The notes under the pieces were generated by a model. It saw nothing but the letters and a program-made list of their open reading frames with translations. It searched no databases and was not told the DNA's origin. From Dichetophora obliterata (Eukaryota; Arthropoda; Insecta; Diptera; Sciomyzidae), in contig OY986437.1 in NCBI GenBank assembly GCA_963920525.1, forward strand, positions 28,601,063 through 28,665,062: a stretch of DNA of 64,000 nt, read 5' to 3'. Numbering within the stretch: the stretch's first letter is position 1; each line of letters opens with the position of its first letter. The position numbers and the translations under genes were made by a program. Positions 21,545 to 33,972 of the stretch are shown one piece after another.

Positions 21545-23850
21545 ACTAGCTGATATACCCGGTGTTACTCGAGAGTCATTTATATAAACATTTTAACATA
21601 CACTTCTCGATTAAATGTTTTTTAAAATCGGGAATAATGAAAAACATGTTGAATTTTATTTGAATTTTATTTTATTTAATTTTATTTTATTTAATTTTAT
21701 TTATTGAACGAACATTAATCCAAAAAAGTTTAGGAAAATTTTTGTTGTTGGTGGTTCCATCTCTTGTGGTGAGCTAATTGAATTCAAAGAAGGCGTACGA
21801 AAAACATATTTTAAAAATTAAAAAGAATTAAAAGTAAAGTTTATATTTACTTAATCTTAAAGCAAGCACAATTACCTTTTCAACAAAATAAAAATTATGG
21901 TGTGATTCAATGCGTCCTTGAGATATGGACATTTCAACCTCTAAACAAAGATTAATATTAAAAACATTTTGAACTTTTTAACAAAAAAAATTTTAATGAA
22001 ATATATTAAAAACAGCGGAGTTATTGGCATTAAAAGTAAAAACTTTGATTTTCATATAATTTTTTTTCTCATTATTAGCTATCAATGTTTTATAAAAATT
22101 CGTTGTGCTAAAAATTATTGTACCTACTAAAATTTCTATTAGCTGCGTTTTTTCATTGGAGATCAGGATCATATAATCGCATTTGCAAGCAAAGCAAAAA
22201 CAACAAAAAGTCCAGCAAGTGAGCTAGACATTTAAATTGATCCAATTCTATGTTTTTAAGTGTTAATGACGCTAGATGACGCTGCGACTGAAAAAACTGG
22301 CAGTACTGCATTATTTTACTTTTTAAAAGTTTGGTAGCAATAGCATTTTCGCAAAATATTTCGCAAAACTTATCTGCTGGCTGTATAATAACATCAGATA
22401 TTCTTCTAGAAGCAGAAAATAGCGCCACCTGTCTGTAATCCCAAACGTGTGGAGTTAAATTTGAAGAAACTTTTGAAAAAACAGTATTCAGCTTTTCACC
22501 GCAAGGTGTAAGTATAGTCTGTACCCACACATCTTACAAATGTGGCGCCATCTATCTGTGAATTTAACGCACATATCAAAACTAATGAAATAATTGTGCT
22601 GACCAGATGCGCATATGTTTTCTTATATCGCCATATAGCTGAAACTGATAACATGAAAATATTAATTTTAACAGCATTCTTATTCACAGTCATTTTTTCG
22701 ATAAATTATGATATATATACAACATTTAAAGTACCATTGATAAAGAACTAAGTAACAATGGTGACACAATAGTGAGAAAAAATAGAGTCATCACAACAAA
22801 ACAAATTTATCAGGAGGGGCGCGGGGGGTGGGGAGGCAAAAAAATAAGTAGATCACTAACAAGAAGATTTTATATCATCCAAAATAATCGTAACTACTTT
22901 AGACACACAACTGCATTCTCAGAGATAAATGGGGACGTTCAAACTGTATAGAGAATTCTAACACAAAACTAAGTTTTTTTTATTAATAGTCTGGTATGAA
23001 AAAATAGATTTTTAGCCATAACTTTTGATTGGAAAGAGATATTGGGGTAATTTTTTCACAGAAATTACTTTTAAGACTTGACTTTTTTGTAAAAAATATA
23101 AAAACAACATTTTGGAAAAAATAAATTTCGCGAAAAAAATCGAAGGGGGTAGGTACCCTTGTTGTTTTGATGACAAAAACAGTAAAATAATTTTTGCGCT
23201 TAGCTGGAAGAAATTTTGCAAATAAGTGCTATGTCATATGAAAGGTAGTCAGATTTGCTGTTTTTAATTGATTTCATTTTTACAAAAACAACAATTGAGT
23301 CATTTTTTGAGTAAAAAGTCAATATTTTGGACCTTTTTTGGCATACTCATAAAACATATATACACTGACTTAACGGTACAGTTCAACCTATTTTTGTAAA
23401 GTGATTTTATTGAACTTTTGAACAAAAAAAAATTTGAATGAAATATATTAATGGACAGCGGAGATATTTGCATCGAAAGACCAAACTTCGATTTTCATGT
23501 CGTTTTTTCTCATTCTTAGGTAACGATGTTTTATGAAAAAGTCGTTGTACTGAAAATTTCTCCAATTTTAAAGATATGTGAGTGTTTTTGATGTCAAAAT
23601 AACAAAAAATTTTTAAAATTAAATATACAAAAATCTCCGATGGCAAAAAGTTTTATAATAAAAAAATTACCGTTAGTTGAAAAATTTCAGAGGGGGCGTG
23701 GCAAAAACTAAGTATGTAACATTTTAAGTTGGGATAAACTTAATATGTATACCTAGTTTGAGCAAAATCCGTTGAGCCGTTTAGATTTGTATAAAGGCCA
23801 AACAAACAAACAAACAAACAAACAGAAAATGAGTTTTATTACTATAGATA
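21545..23850 (+). repeat. Unclassified dispersed repeat ending in (CAAA)n
   Basis: Opens near GATATACCCGGTGTTACTCG and closes with CCGTTGAGCCGTTTAGATT, then (CAAA)5 at about 23806-23825 and TTACTATAGAT. Such ends are common for RTE-type LINE tails and their SINE partners in insects. This is from memory of the style, not a match. Two ~170-bp direct repeats (about 21960-22130 and 23398-23565) share AATGAAATATATTA, ACAGCGGAG and GATTTTCAT landmarks. No RT is recognisable; the open frames at 22153-22693 are unrecognised. Confidence 0.5.
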
Positions 23851-24004
23851 ATCCCGCACTAACCAAGATTAAAAATTGTGGGCTTTAAACTGGAAGAAGA
23901 AGACAACTCAATTGAAAAGGCCTAAAATTTTTTGTAATGTACAAATATTCTGTTTATTTATGAGTTCTGTTTTACTTTTTTTATTTTCAAGATAAAATAA
24001 AAAT

Positions 24005-25120
24005 CACAATAATAGCTTGCAAATAGTTTTATTTGTTAATTTTTTTATTAGATGCAATAAATTTGAAGTTCAAAGTGCGTTCAGTTTTACAATAAGTATA
24101 GATTTCTTGTATTACTTTAATGGCTCGTTCTGCGCAAATATTGGTTCGTTTTAAATTTAGAATAGCGGAATCTTCCTCCACCCAGTGTTTAAGTAAACAT
24201 TTATGAGCTTTTTTAAGGGTTTTACACATGTTTCCAAATTTTCAAAGTTATTGTAGCGAAAACGTTCATCTGAAAACCATATATTGTACCATGCGCTGCA
24301 TATAAATTGACAAATTGACAAAAGCTCTGTCCTGTGTTCGGGTTTGAGTATAAAAGCTAAAAGTGCCAGAATGGCTCTGGAATTCCAGCGGGCGTTACTG
24401 AGTGCTGATGTGTATTACCAGGAATTTAATAAAAGGAAATGAGTTATTTTTCTCATAATATTTGAATGCTTGTCCTAGTTCGTACAAATACTGCATGTCA
24501 TCACGCCACTTGATACTGTGTATTTCCAATATGATATTGCTTTGCTTGAAGTTTTCTTTAAGATTTTCGTATTCCGTAATCAATTCTGTAAAAATATCGT
24601 ACGAAATATTTGGTGCTGTTGATTTTGCAACAAGCATTTCATTCATGACATGCTTTAGAATCAAATCTAAAACATGATGTTGACAACCAACATATTGCGG
24701 AGGTGAAAGAGATTTTTCCTGAAACGATGTCTGTAGTAAATGCACAATTCCATTTTTTTTCCTGTATTGACATTTGTTGTATCACAAATAATCATTTTAA
24801 TAGAATTCCATAGTTTAAATGTATCTAAAAATTTTTTGATGCCTGCAATATAAAATCATAGTTAGTTATCTATTTAAAAACTTTTTATTCAATTAGCACC
24901 TTCAAATATTGTCAAACTTTTTCCATTATGAAGCTCCATGACCGCCAACCTGACTTCTTTAAGCTCGTTTGTCAACACCACTACCTGCACTTCTTTTTTA
25001 CCATGTTTCTTCCCATCAAAATGCAAACACCAATTTTCTTCTTTTAATAGACGAGACGATAGCGATGGTCTTAGATGAAGCAAACTAAAAATGATATCAT
25101 CAGATTGTATCGTTCAAACG
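24005..25120 (-). pseudogene. hAT-like transposase relic with a 57-nt intron
   Basis: Minus strand. Exon 1 (to 24900) has SRLLKEENWCLHFDGKK (putative first Asp) and VVVLTNELKEVRLAVMEL. An intron at 24899-24843 has GT and AG ends and a CTAAC-like branch motif. Exon 2 begins GIKKFLDTFKLW and has MIICDTTNVNTGKK (putative second Asp), QYVGCQHHVLDLILKHVM, IKWRDDMQYLYELG, ARWNSRAILALLAFIL and TNICAERAIKVIQEI (putative Glu). One base is missing in the A-run after NTGKK near 24755, and there is a second shift near 24418. The block order is that of a multicopy insect/cnidarian protein I associate with hAT-type elements. The family name is inference. No TIRs were found. Confidence 0.65.
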
Positions 25121-25669
25121 ATAGTCGTTTTAAAAGTTACGTGATGAGAGCCCAGCTTCACATGTTTACAATCAGAGTAAGATTTAACGTTAATTTATGC
25201 AACTTGAATACGAAAACAAATTGAAAGCTTAAAAAAAACACATACAGTGGAATTCACTTATAACGATCTCGGTTATAACAACATTTCTGCTATAACGTCG
25301 TATTCTTGAAGTCCGCATTTTCTAATTTCTCATTCCTTAGGAACTGCGTGCGCTTTTAACGTCGGTGGATATAACGACGAGTTCGCATATAACGACGCAG
25401 TTTTCATAAAATATAATAAATATTTTCACATATAGCGACGACGAAAGCAAGTTGAGACTAGATTTGCTTACCTACGATTTTTTTTATTTTATTTATATGG
25501 GAACAAACAATATTCACTGAACATATTTGCAATTTTTGCTTTGTTGAAAGGGAAATAACCGTATAAAATTCATTGACAACAAAACTGCATAGCTTCATTT
25601 GCGCATGTGATTTTGCTCAGTATACATTTGTTCCTTCAAATGCATGATTGCTTTTTTACTGTGTTCAAA

Positions 25670-26258
25670 ATGCCTCCACAAACTAAACGTAACGCGTTCA
25701 TCATTGAAGAAAAATCTGAAATAATCTGGCGGCTTGAAAACGACGAGGAATTTCTTGCGTCATATTCTTCAATATCCATCATATAGAAACATAGGAAAAA
25801 TATAAGGATCACACCTCTTCAAAATGTAGAAAATCCAAAAATCGCGATATATACCTCTAACCGATCATATTTTACAAGAAAAAGCCAATGATTTAGTTAA
25901 AATTTTAGGTAAAACGAATTTGTCTTGTTCAGAAAGTTGGATTTACCATTTTCGATAGCGACACTGCATTGTTAACTGCAAGGTTTCAGGTGAAGCAGGT
26001 GATGTAACCCAAGGTGACTACAGAATTTTTCCCATAACATGGAGATGGCTATTAGGACTCAGAAAAAATGTATAATGCTGATGAAACAAGGTTCTTCTTT
26101 GAACTCATGCCCGATAGAATTTTAAAGTTTTAAGGTAAAAAGTGTATAGGAGGAAAAGTTTTGACGGTTCGTGTTACAGTTTTGGTTGCTGCCAGCATGG
26201 ATGGAGTTTTGAAAAGGAAAATATTTTTTATCAGAAAGTCAAAGAAACAAAAAACTTA
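25670..26258 (+). pseudogene. pogo/Tigger transposase relic
   Basis: Starts MPPQTKRNAFIIEEKSEI, a CENP-B-type N-terminal helix-turn-helix, and is soon broken. In shifting frames it continues with a SWIYHF-type second DNA-binding part and then YNADETRFFFELMPDRILKF, whose Asp (near 26080) is the first DDE catalytic residue. Next come a GKKCIGGKVLTVRVTVLVAA core and an ASMDG turn. The C-terminal half is lost or displaced by the MITE. Many stops; not functional. Confidence 0.8.
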
Positions 26259-26400
26259 TTGGCCCATTATCATAGTCAAAATAGAGTCGACTTTAAATGT
26301 AGTGCAAGTTTTTTGACAACATATTATATTAAAAAACTGTAAAAAAATGCTGATACTAAAATTAGAGTCGACTTTTATTTTGACTAAGATAATGGGCCAA
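26259..26400. mobile_element. 142-bp MITE nested in the pogo element
   Basis: TTGGCCCATTATCATAGTCA at the left and its near-complement at the right (TGACTAAGATAATGGGCCAA), with inverted repeats of ~40 bp including AGAGTCGACTTT. The target duplication is unclear. The GGCCCATTAT core is reminiscent of the ends of the 3344-3567 MITE, but the similarity is short. Confidence 0.75.
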
Positions 26401-26578
26401 TGTATTTATTTACCCTAAGTTTTATGTTTTTATTTTTACTATTGATAAAACATTTTTTTTTTCTTTATAATAAATGAATTATGTTAACAATAAAAAAAAT
26501 TATGTGTGCATATAACGACATTCGGTTGTAACGACGAAATATTCCGATACCTTCAGGGTCGTTATAACCGAATTCCAC

Positions 26579-27230
26579 TATATATTAAACATTAAAATTC
26601 AATGTTTAAACAATAAAAAGTTCTGATCTTTTCATCAAAATACTTAATATGCAATTTAGTAATATTTGTTTTGATTTTTATTTAATAAAATATTAAATTT
26701 TTTAATCAATTCAACATACATTTCCATACAACATCTCTGCTGTTTATAAGTTTATATCAGTTTATATTAAACTGTTGCCAACACATCAATGCCCACATCT
26801 ACGAAGAGGTGTTGGCCAGAATAAGAGCATTTCAGCATATATAACAAATAAATCACAATACCTTAATAAAAAAGTAACGTACAATTTTTCTCTCTGAACA
26901 TAATTCTTTTCAATATTTGTTATCATTAATATCTATGTATTCCGTTTAATGTTTGTAAGCAGCAAATGATTCAGTGCAAATTTTTTAGTTCAAAGGAAAA
27001 AAAAAATAACAACGTATTGTAAACATGTACACACACATGCACATACATTGTAGTGAACTTTTCAACCAGCAGTTAAACAGATACAAATGGCATCCAACAG
27101 ATTGTGTTTGTGCACTTGGAAGCTTTTAAAAATATTTATTTTATTTCGATAAAAATAAGTGAGCAGCAACAATAACAACAACAAGCACAATAAAGAAGGG
27201 AAGAACAACAATAATGGCAACACACATAGC
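26579..27230. other. No gene recognised
   Basis: AT-rich sequence with short CAACAATAACAACAAC runs near 27165-27185. No coding or element signal was seen. Confidence 0.5.
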
Positions 27231-28483
27231 TACACTCAGAAAAAAGTTTATCGGAATATGAGAAAAAAGGCATCATATTAAGTGAAAAATGGTATTGACT
27301 TTGCTCCAGAGAATGCTTTTCTCTAAATGCGATCCCAAAAATTCCCTAAAAATGGCAAAAAGCTTCCATGAAAATGGGAAATATTTGCTCATTAATAAAA
27401 GACACCTTCTCTTTAAAAGAAAAATATTTCTTTGTAAAACGTTCAACCGTTTTCTTAATTGTGTAAATTTTTTACCCGAAAACAGAGAAATATTTATTTA
27501 ATTTTAATAAATGTTTTCTTTAAGTTGCGTTTATAGTTTCTCACAAAAAATAACACTTTCTTTAAAAGAAAGATATATTTTCTTAACATTGATACAACAT
27601 TAATATTTCATTATTGCGTACATTTTTCTTTAAAACACAGAAGTATATCCGCAATTACGATTAAAATATTGTTTTTGCAAAACATTTGTTTTAACTCAGT
27701 TCTACGCAAAGTAGAAGTATTAATATCAAATTGTGATTCGGTTTTAAAAATTTTAGTTAAAAATGTGTTAAGAAGTAGAATTATTGTTGTGGCATTGTTT
27801 TTCGGGACTCTTTATAAATATTCCTGTAATTTATTCTGAAAATCGATTTTGTTAATGCATTCAAAGAAACAGTAGAAATAAACAACATCACTTTGTGTAG
27901 CTATGCTAAGTAAAAAAAAATCTTTTGAAAGAAAAATCGTCATAATATGCAGAATATGCAACACTTGCTTTTCACAACATTAATCAATTGCTCTCACGCT
28001 TTCTATTTTTTTCGTACCTCCATAAAATTGACTCTTTTCTTTTTCTTTTCCGATTCGAGCATTCAATAAGAAAAAAATTCAAAGTTGTTGTTGTGAAACT
28101 AGATTTTCTTTTTTAAATCCGATAATCAATGTAAGAAAAATGTATCGATTTTTGAGAAGAAGCCTTTTAAATTTTTGAGAAAGGATTTGTTGTTACTGAA
28201 GAATATATTTCGCATAGTGAATTATTTATCAACAATAGAGAACCATTTTCATTTTCTAAAAAAATGTTCTCTATAAACGAGATTTTTTCAGTGAGAGAAA
28301 AATACTTATCATTATTAGAGACATGAAATATTTTCATTTCCCACAAGGAAGGAAATATTTCTTCGAATATGTGAACATTTATTATAATTGAAGTAAATTT
28401 TATTTGAAATAAAGAAAATTTCTATTAATGAAAATAGAGACATTTTTTATCACAAAAAGATAGGTGTTTTTTTCTGAGTGTAT
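27231..28483. mobile_element. 1.25-kb MITE with TACACTCAGAAAAAA termini, complete copy
   Basis: TACACTCAGAAAAAA at the left, and TTTTTTCTGAGTGTA at the right. Its right ~700 bp are repeated, inverted, at 13854-14480. There are no transposase frames; the longest frame (70 codons) is low-complexity Lys/Phe-rich. TA flanks are compatible with TA insertion, but because TA is part of the terminal motif this is not proof. Confidence 0.8.
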
Positions 28484-30611
28484 ATACAAAAATAAATAAG
28501 CACATACATACAAACGTATATGACCATATTAAGCACACCAGTTAACACAATTCTCTCACAAGCGAGAGTGGGTGTGAGTGCGTTTCTTTGTTTTTCTTGT
28601 TCTTAAATATAAACACACACTCACACCTACGTCAGTTTGAATGTTATGTATGTTTGTAATTGTAAGTATGTATTTTCACATAAAGTATATTTAACAGATA
28701 AGCTGCTTAAAGTAACGATAGTAAAATGTATTTTTTATTTACGCTGTGCTGCCCTTAAAAAACATCAGTTGTCTTTTTCTCTCTTTCTATCTCTATCCCT
28801 TTCACTACCTCATCGGTACATATTAGTGTTCGCATCAGAGTGGGTAATAAGGAGTTTTCGGAAGATCCGCGTTTTTAAAATAAACAAATAAATAATATTA
28901 TTGTTTGCTGTTATATTTTACTCAACGAAAAATACCAATAAGCATTTAAATCAAATGTAAATATAAAGTATTTAAGGACTGCATCGAATAAACTTGTCCA
29001 TTTAATTTTTTCCCCTGGTAAAAATAAGGGGCCACATTATCGCGAAAAGGCGAAGAGTGTTGTGACCATTTTGAAGAAAGATCGAAACATTTCAGGAGGG
29101 AAATTTTTTCTTATTTTTTTCCAGCGGCATTATGTTTGCAATTTTGTATTTTTGTGCGGAGCTTAAGCTTTCTGGCGATATGCCATAACATACAAAAAAA
29201 AAAAAAAAAATAAGAACACTGCAAACATTTACTTTTCCTAATATTTATTTTTAAAAATATGATTTTCCCCATGCATATAAAAATATTAACTTTGTCACTC
29301 CGTTTGTAAGGACGATAAGTTGCCGTGGAAGGTTTAGAAAAGTATGTCATCTCTTGATCACGTCTACCACCTCTTGAGCGACAACCTTAACTTTAGAGCT
29401 ATTGTAACGAAATCCAATATATAAAACCACGCCTACCTCCCATACAAAATGAATTTATGAAATGAGTAAAATCTCCTTAAATCCCACAAAAATGAGTAGA
29501 ATAGGGCGCAAATTTTGCAAATAAGTTTGAATCCTTATTATGCACTTGATGCTAGGAAACTGGTAAAAATAAACTGAAAATTCCGCCTACCTCCTATATA
29601 AAGTGACGTCATCATAATAGTAAAATCTTTATAAATTAAAAAAATTAATGTTTAAACTATGTAGTGTTCACATGAGTTTTAATAAATAAAAATAGCTCAG
29701 AGTTTAAAATGCAAAATATTTGAATAAAACTACGGCTTACAAAAGTGACGTCATCAAAACAATACAACATACAAGACTTCAACTAAACTAATTATCCGAT
29801 CAAAATAGACATTTCAGTTTGTAAAAATTCGCACAGAGCTGAACATTTTTACAGACGTTGAGTTCGCCATTACAATTAAAATGTGAAAAGTCCCATCGAT
29901 CCCATGTCGGCAAAAAGTTATTCAAGTTTGAAGGTCACTTTTCGGTTTTTTGTAATTTTTTCTGCGAAATAGAGAGTTTTACGTTAAAAATTAGTGGGGA
30001 AAAAGAGTAGAGCATAAAATTATCTAACAAAATAGTTCGAAATCTTTTTTTCCTGAGAATAACAATTTCTGAGATATAGCCATTCAAAAAGTTGAAAAAG
30101 TCATACTTAATATGATCCTGTTTTATGAAATCATATTGTATGAAATACGAAATGATTCTATAAGAAATGATTTAAGGGCCCATTCAAATTTTTTTAAGCG
30201 GAAAAACTATGTATTTATTTTTTTAAAGCGACTTATTTAAGGTTTTTTCTTCAACAATACATATATTTATATAAATTTTGCAGAAAATTTTATTTTAATA
30301 AAGCAGGAATCAGTAGTTTAGTGAAGCACCTCAAATTTGCGGTGGACACGATTTCTTGGAGCTTGTTCATCTAAAAAAAAAAGATAATTTTGGTTCTGCT
30401 GAAGCTTTTTAAGCTTTTAATTGAAGATTTTTGAAAAATTTAGCTGTAGTTGAAAACCAAAATTTTAACTAAAAGAAAAAGATTTGTTGTATTTGCTTAA
30501 CAATACTGTCAACCTGTTTCAAGTAGCACTTTTCGAGCAAAAGGCGTTTAGAGTTTTTGCAGTAGTAACCCACCCGGAACATAAATATTTCTCTTAAAAC
30601 GAAAGTTGTCT
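28484..30611. other. No gene recognised; weak ~155-bp periodicity near 29430-29760
   Basis: GCCTACCTCC(C/T)ATA occurs near 29430 and 29583, with a diverged third version near 29735. GTGACGTCATCA occurs twice, so there is an old tandem duplication. A pyrimidine-rich run lies at 28772-28805 and a poly-A at 29190-29210. No gene is supported. Confidence 0.5.
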
Positions 30612-30873
30612 CTTATTTGTATTTGTATTTGTATTTATTGAGGTAATTTTTAGACATATAAGATGTAATTTTTAAATGCCACATTGATAATAAAAATAAC
30701 AACAAATAAATATAATATAAGTTAAAAACTAAATTTAAAAAAGAATCTAGTTAATATTAATATTATTGTTAATATTATTATTAATAATAATATTAACTTG
30801 ATTCTTTTTTTAAATTTTGTTCTTAACTTATATAATCTGATTGTTGTTATTTATTATAGTTATTTGTTTTTAT
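30612..30873. repeat. Palindrome of two LINE 3' tails, left arm plus interrupted right arm
   Basis: (TTTGTA)n then TTTATTGAGG marks an antisense LINE tail. The sequence to about 30775 is repeated inverted from about 30780 on: AAGAATCTAGTTAATATTAA against its complement, and AACAACAAATAAATATAA against TTGTTGTTATTTATTAT. The right arm continues after the hAT insertion at 31931 (TCAATGTGGCATTTAAAA against its complement at 30675-30690). This is two 3' ends facing each other. Confidence 0.7.
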
Positions 30874-31930
30874 CAAGCGCGTCGGAAGCGAATTTCATAT
30901 GGGGGGGGGCAGTACAAATGGGGGGGCAGTACAAATGGTGGTGCAAAAAAAGTTCACCAAAATTTCTTCAAAGAAACAAGAATGTGAATACACAAATTTT
31001 TTATTTTAGTTTAAAATAAAAAAATATAAAAAAAAATATAAAAATATATAAAAAATATTAAAATTTCATTATTTTTAAAAGTTCTTCCAATTTCAATATT
31101 AGAGATCTTTCATATGGTAATATGAAAATATAAAAAATAATGGTTGCTTTTATAAAGCAAGACTAGGTATATCTTTACATGGTTTAAATGCAATAAGGTA
31201 CAAAAAGTTATATCAATTAAAATTATTCCAAAATGTTTCTTTCTGTCCTTGCGAGAAACAAACTCTTTCACCACCTCCATCGAATTCAATTCTTCGGTTT
31301 TATCTTTGTGAATGTGTATAAGTGCCGCAGAACGGAGTCGTTTCTGTGTCATAGTTGCTCGAAGATACATTTTAAGTCGTCTTAGTGCACTAAAAAACGC
31401 TCAGATGAAGCTGCTGATGCAGGCACAGTCAAAAGCAAAGCAATAAATTCAACTTCATTTAATAGTTTTTTTTACAGTATCCGAATTTTTTGCAAATTGG
31501 GATACAATGCCACTACAATTTGAAGGTATTTGGCCAGGCAATTGCTTCAGCAATTTAAGTCATCTGCATAAAGATCTAGTTTTGTTTTTAGATTTTGTTC
31601 AGAAGGCACTTTTCCGTTGAAGGCTTCGATTACAATATTATAGTATTAAGCTACATACTTAAGGGTGCTTTTAAACTGAAGTGGTGGGCTTGCAGTAGAA
31701 ACTCTACATTTTATTCTATCTTTTTGCAAACGCAGAGAAAGAAAATGGTTATCCGCAAGCATGCTTATGAAGAAGAGAGAAAGAAGAGGAAAATATCTAA
31801 TACAAAAATAGTATCGTTGTAAAAAAAACTGACATTTTGAATAACTTTTGAAGTTTTCTTTTTAAATTGTTTATCTAGCTAAAAAAGTGGGGGCAACTGC
31901 TTCCCTTTCTGCCCACTTCCGACGCCAATG
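30874..31930 (-). mobile_element. hAT element (ZMYM1-like), internally deleted, 1,057 bp
   Basis: The ends share GCGTCGGAAG(C/T)G as an inverted repeat: left CAAGCGCGTCGGAAGCG, right inverted CATTGGCGTCGGAAGTG. Flanking 8-mers GTTTTTAT (30866-30873) and GTTGTTAT (31931-31938) match at 7 of 8 positions, as expected of an aged hAT duplication. G-runs lie just inside the left end. It interrupts the palindrome of LINE tails. Confidence 0.82.
31110..31560 (-). pseudogene. hAT transposase C-terminal dimerisation domain
   Basis: The minus strand reads VPASAASSERF, then a short break, then LRRLKMYLRATMTQKRLRSA, followed by ALIHIHKDKTEELNSMEVV and a basic RKDRKKHFG tail. The A-S-S-E-R-x-F-S-x-L-R-R-L-K motif is the hallmark of the hAT C-terminal (Dimer_Tnp_hAT) region, in the wording used by ZMYM1-like proteins. 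Only about the last 150 residues remain of a ~600-800 residue family, so the element is non-autonomous. Confidence 0.8.
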
Positions 31931-32230
31931 GTTGTTATTTTCATTGTCAATGTGGCATTTAAAAGATTAAATCTTATTTAAAATTATTAAATTAAAAATT
32001 AAAAATTTCATTTAATAAAAATTATTAAATAAATATAGTTAATATTAATAATAATATTAAAATTATATTAATTATATAATTATTAATATTATAATAAAAA
32101 TAATAATTATATTAATATTATTTACAAAATTATGATAAATAATAATTCAAATTTGTAATTAAGGAATCAGATAAAATCAGAGAAAAGCGAGGAAAATAGG
32201 TAAATAGGTAAATTTAGGAGAACTAAATCA

Positions 32231-33430
32231 TCATCACTAAATCAATCATAAACTAAATGCTTAAAGGTTTTACTATTGGATACAAATTGAATGCTAATTG
32301 GTAATGAATTCCAAGATCTAATTGCGCTCACGAAGAAAAATCTACACCCAAAAAAAAAAAGCTTCGTACTATGTACAAAACAATTATTATATTCTACAAA
32401 GCTGTTTCTTCTTTTCAGCCTACGAACGACTTTGTGAATAATACAAATGACCGTTTGTTCATTGTACTAAGAAATATTTGTATATTTTACAAACGCATTC
32501 GTTTCATCTACAATGATACGAACAAATATACGAACGCTGCTGCCTCCGCTTTGTTTATTATCAAACAATGATCGTTCAGTTCACAAATGTATACATTATA
32601 GATTTTTACAAACTAGCGTTTGTAGAATGTACAAAGTTACGAACCCAAAAAATTTTTTCATGCGGCCAACACTACACACGTTTGTTCTATGTACAAAACA
32701 TTTGTAAATTCTACGAATAGCTTCTGTTTATATTTCTACAAAGATTTTATTCGTAATTTTATCCTAAATTTTTTTTGGGTGTACTGGAGTTTATTAAATT
32801 ATATCTAGGTATTAAAATTCTGACGTTTCTGCTTGACCTACAAAAAGATAATTTTTCAAACAAGTAACTAGGACACTGAGTATGAATAATTTTATGCAAA
32901 AAAAATGCAATTTCTTGCTTCAAGATGATTTAAAAGTCCTAGTCTAAGTAATTGTTTTGAGTATATATTTACATGGTCAAAACTTCTGAGGCCAAAAACG
33001 TAGCGGACCGCATTGTTAAGCTTTGTTCTAGCTTTGTTCTAGCATTGTTCTAGCTTAAGGTATTCGTCTTATTTCGACTGGCACAAAACTTTCAGTAATC
33101 CAAAGGCTGCATAGCCCATAATACAACTTACTAACGCATGAATTAATATGATCCTCACATGACAGAGAGGATTAAATATCCGAGGTTGGTTACTTCCTTA
33201 ACAAATTTAAGCTCTACGTCATTGAGAAGAATTGGAGGCATGTCTTGTAAAATTTGCAAGTTTTTAGCTATAGGTAAGACATATGATTTCAAAGGGTTTA
33301 TTTTAGCATATTTACGTTCGCCCACTCAGCTATTTCCTTTAAATTCTCATTTAACCTAACACAAAGATATTTTACCAAACCGAATGGCCTAGACAAATAT
33401 AACTGAAGGTCATCAGCATACGCATAGATT
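32231..33430 (-). pseudogene. LINE RT C-terminal half (YADD to stop)
   Basis: YADD box near 33415, followed by an RLNENLKEIAEW-type motif, a thumb with many frame breaks (33170-32790), and a C-terminal FFFVSAIRSWNSLPISIQF with a stop near 32240. A triple repeat of TTGTTCTAGC near 33020-33055 is a local duplication. No intact frame longer than ~66 codons remains. Confidence 0.72.
32345..32781. mobile_element. CACCCA-family MITE, complete 437-bp copy
   Basis: CACCCAAAAAAAAAA at the left and TTTTTTTTGGGTG at the right, with TA on both sides (32343-32344, 32782-32783). Excising it leaves one TA and restores the LINE coding sequence CTCCAGTAGATTTTTC, so the boundaries are firm. The body is dense in TACAAA/TTTGTA and ACGAA/TTCGT motifs in alternating orientation. 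It is non-coding. It is related to 109-452 and to both ends of the 3.25-kb element at 50911-54163. Confidence 0.93.
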
Positions 33431-33972
33431 TTTTTATTCATTTATTATTGAAATTTGTCTTTTGAAAATAGTCATATTTTACCTAAATAGTGCGAGAGTT
33501 ATACGATCGTTTCGTTTTGACGGCAATCGTTTTCTACTTGGACACAAATTGTTAATAATGCCTTGTGTTTGTGGCCAAAAGGTTGATCGTAATCAACCAA
33601 AAGTGCAGTGTTCTAAATGTAATGAATTTTTCCATTTGGAATGTGTTAATGTTCAGCAGTCCGATCTTGACTTTATGCAGTGTTCTGCCCGCAAATTTTT
33701 TTGCAAAGTTTGATCGGTTGCGCGGCGAGGCTCTCTACGCTCGCCCCCTCCCACAACTTCTTTCGAAAAAATAAACAATAATAATAACAAAGAGACAAAC
33801 ATGATCCTAAGCGATAATTCTTTAAATGATCATAGTAATCAAGTGCAGTGCAATGCTTCTAACTCGAATGCTCAGCCACAACATCCGTTAAAACTGGTCT
33901 CGTCTCAGCAGAGCGAGGAAAAAAGTGAACAATTAACTTTGCAAACTATATTGAGCGAGATTTTGTCTCTTA

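Larger units (their letters stand above)
25247..26578 (+). mobile_element. pogo/Tigger-type DNA transposon, degenerate
   Basis: Left end CAGTGGAATTC then CTTATAACGATC; right end inverted TAGTGGAATTC then GGTTATAACGACC, with TA next to each. Subterminal ATAACGACG repeats recur on both sides. The interior holds a CENP-B-like transposase relic. pogo/Tigger elements are TA-inserting members of the Tc1/mariner superfamily. A 142-bp MITE is nested at 26259-26400. Confidence 0.85.
31939..33430 (-). mobile_element. CR1/L2-group LINE 3' fragment, antisense, split by a MITE
   Basis: Minus-strand RT from IYAYADDLQLYLSRPFG (about 33425) to a C-terminus SRFFFVSAIRSWNSLP (about 32340-32231), then an AT-rich 3' region down to about 31975. 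It is the same family as the 15616-16764 and 57659-60016 LINEs. The MITE at 32345-32781 lies between the RT body and the C-terminus, and the protein frame rejoins across its TA. It is 5'-truncated and abuts a sense CR1 at about 33431. Confidence 0.75.

Noticed and set aside
22153..22693. Two overlapping minus-strand frames of 125 and 65 codons as a host gene
   Set aside because: They lie inside an unclassified dispersed repeat, show no family motif and have no supporting splice or start context.
30612..30873. Single-stranded LINE fragment only
   Set aside because: The inverted arm from 30780 and its continuation at 31931 show two opposed tails, not one.
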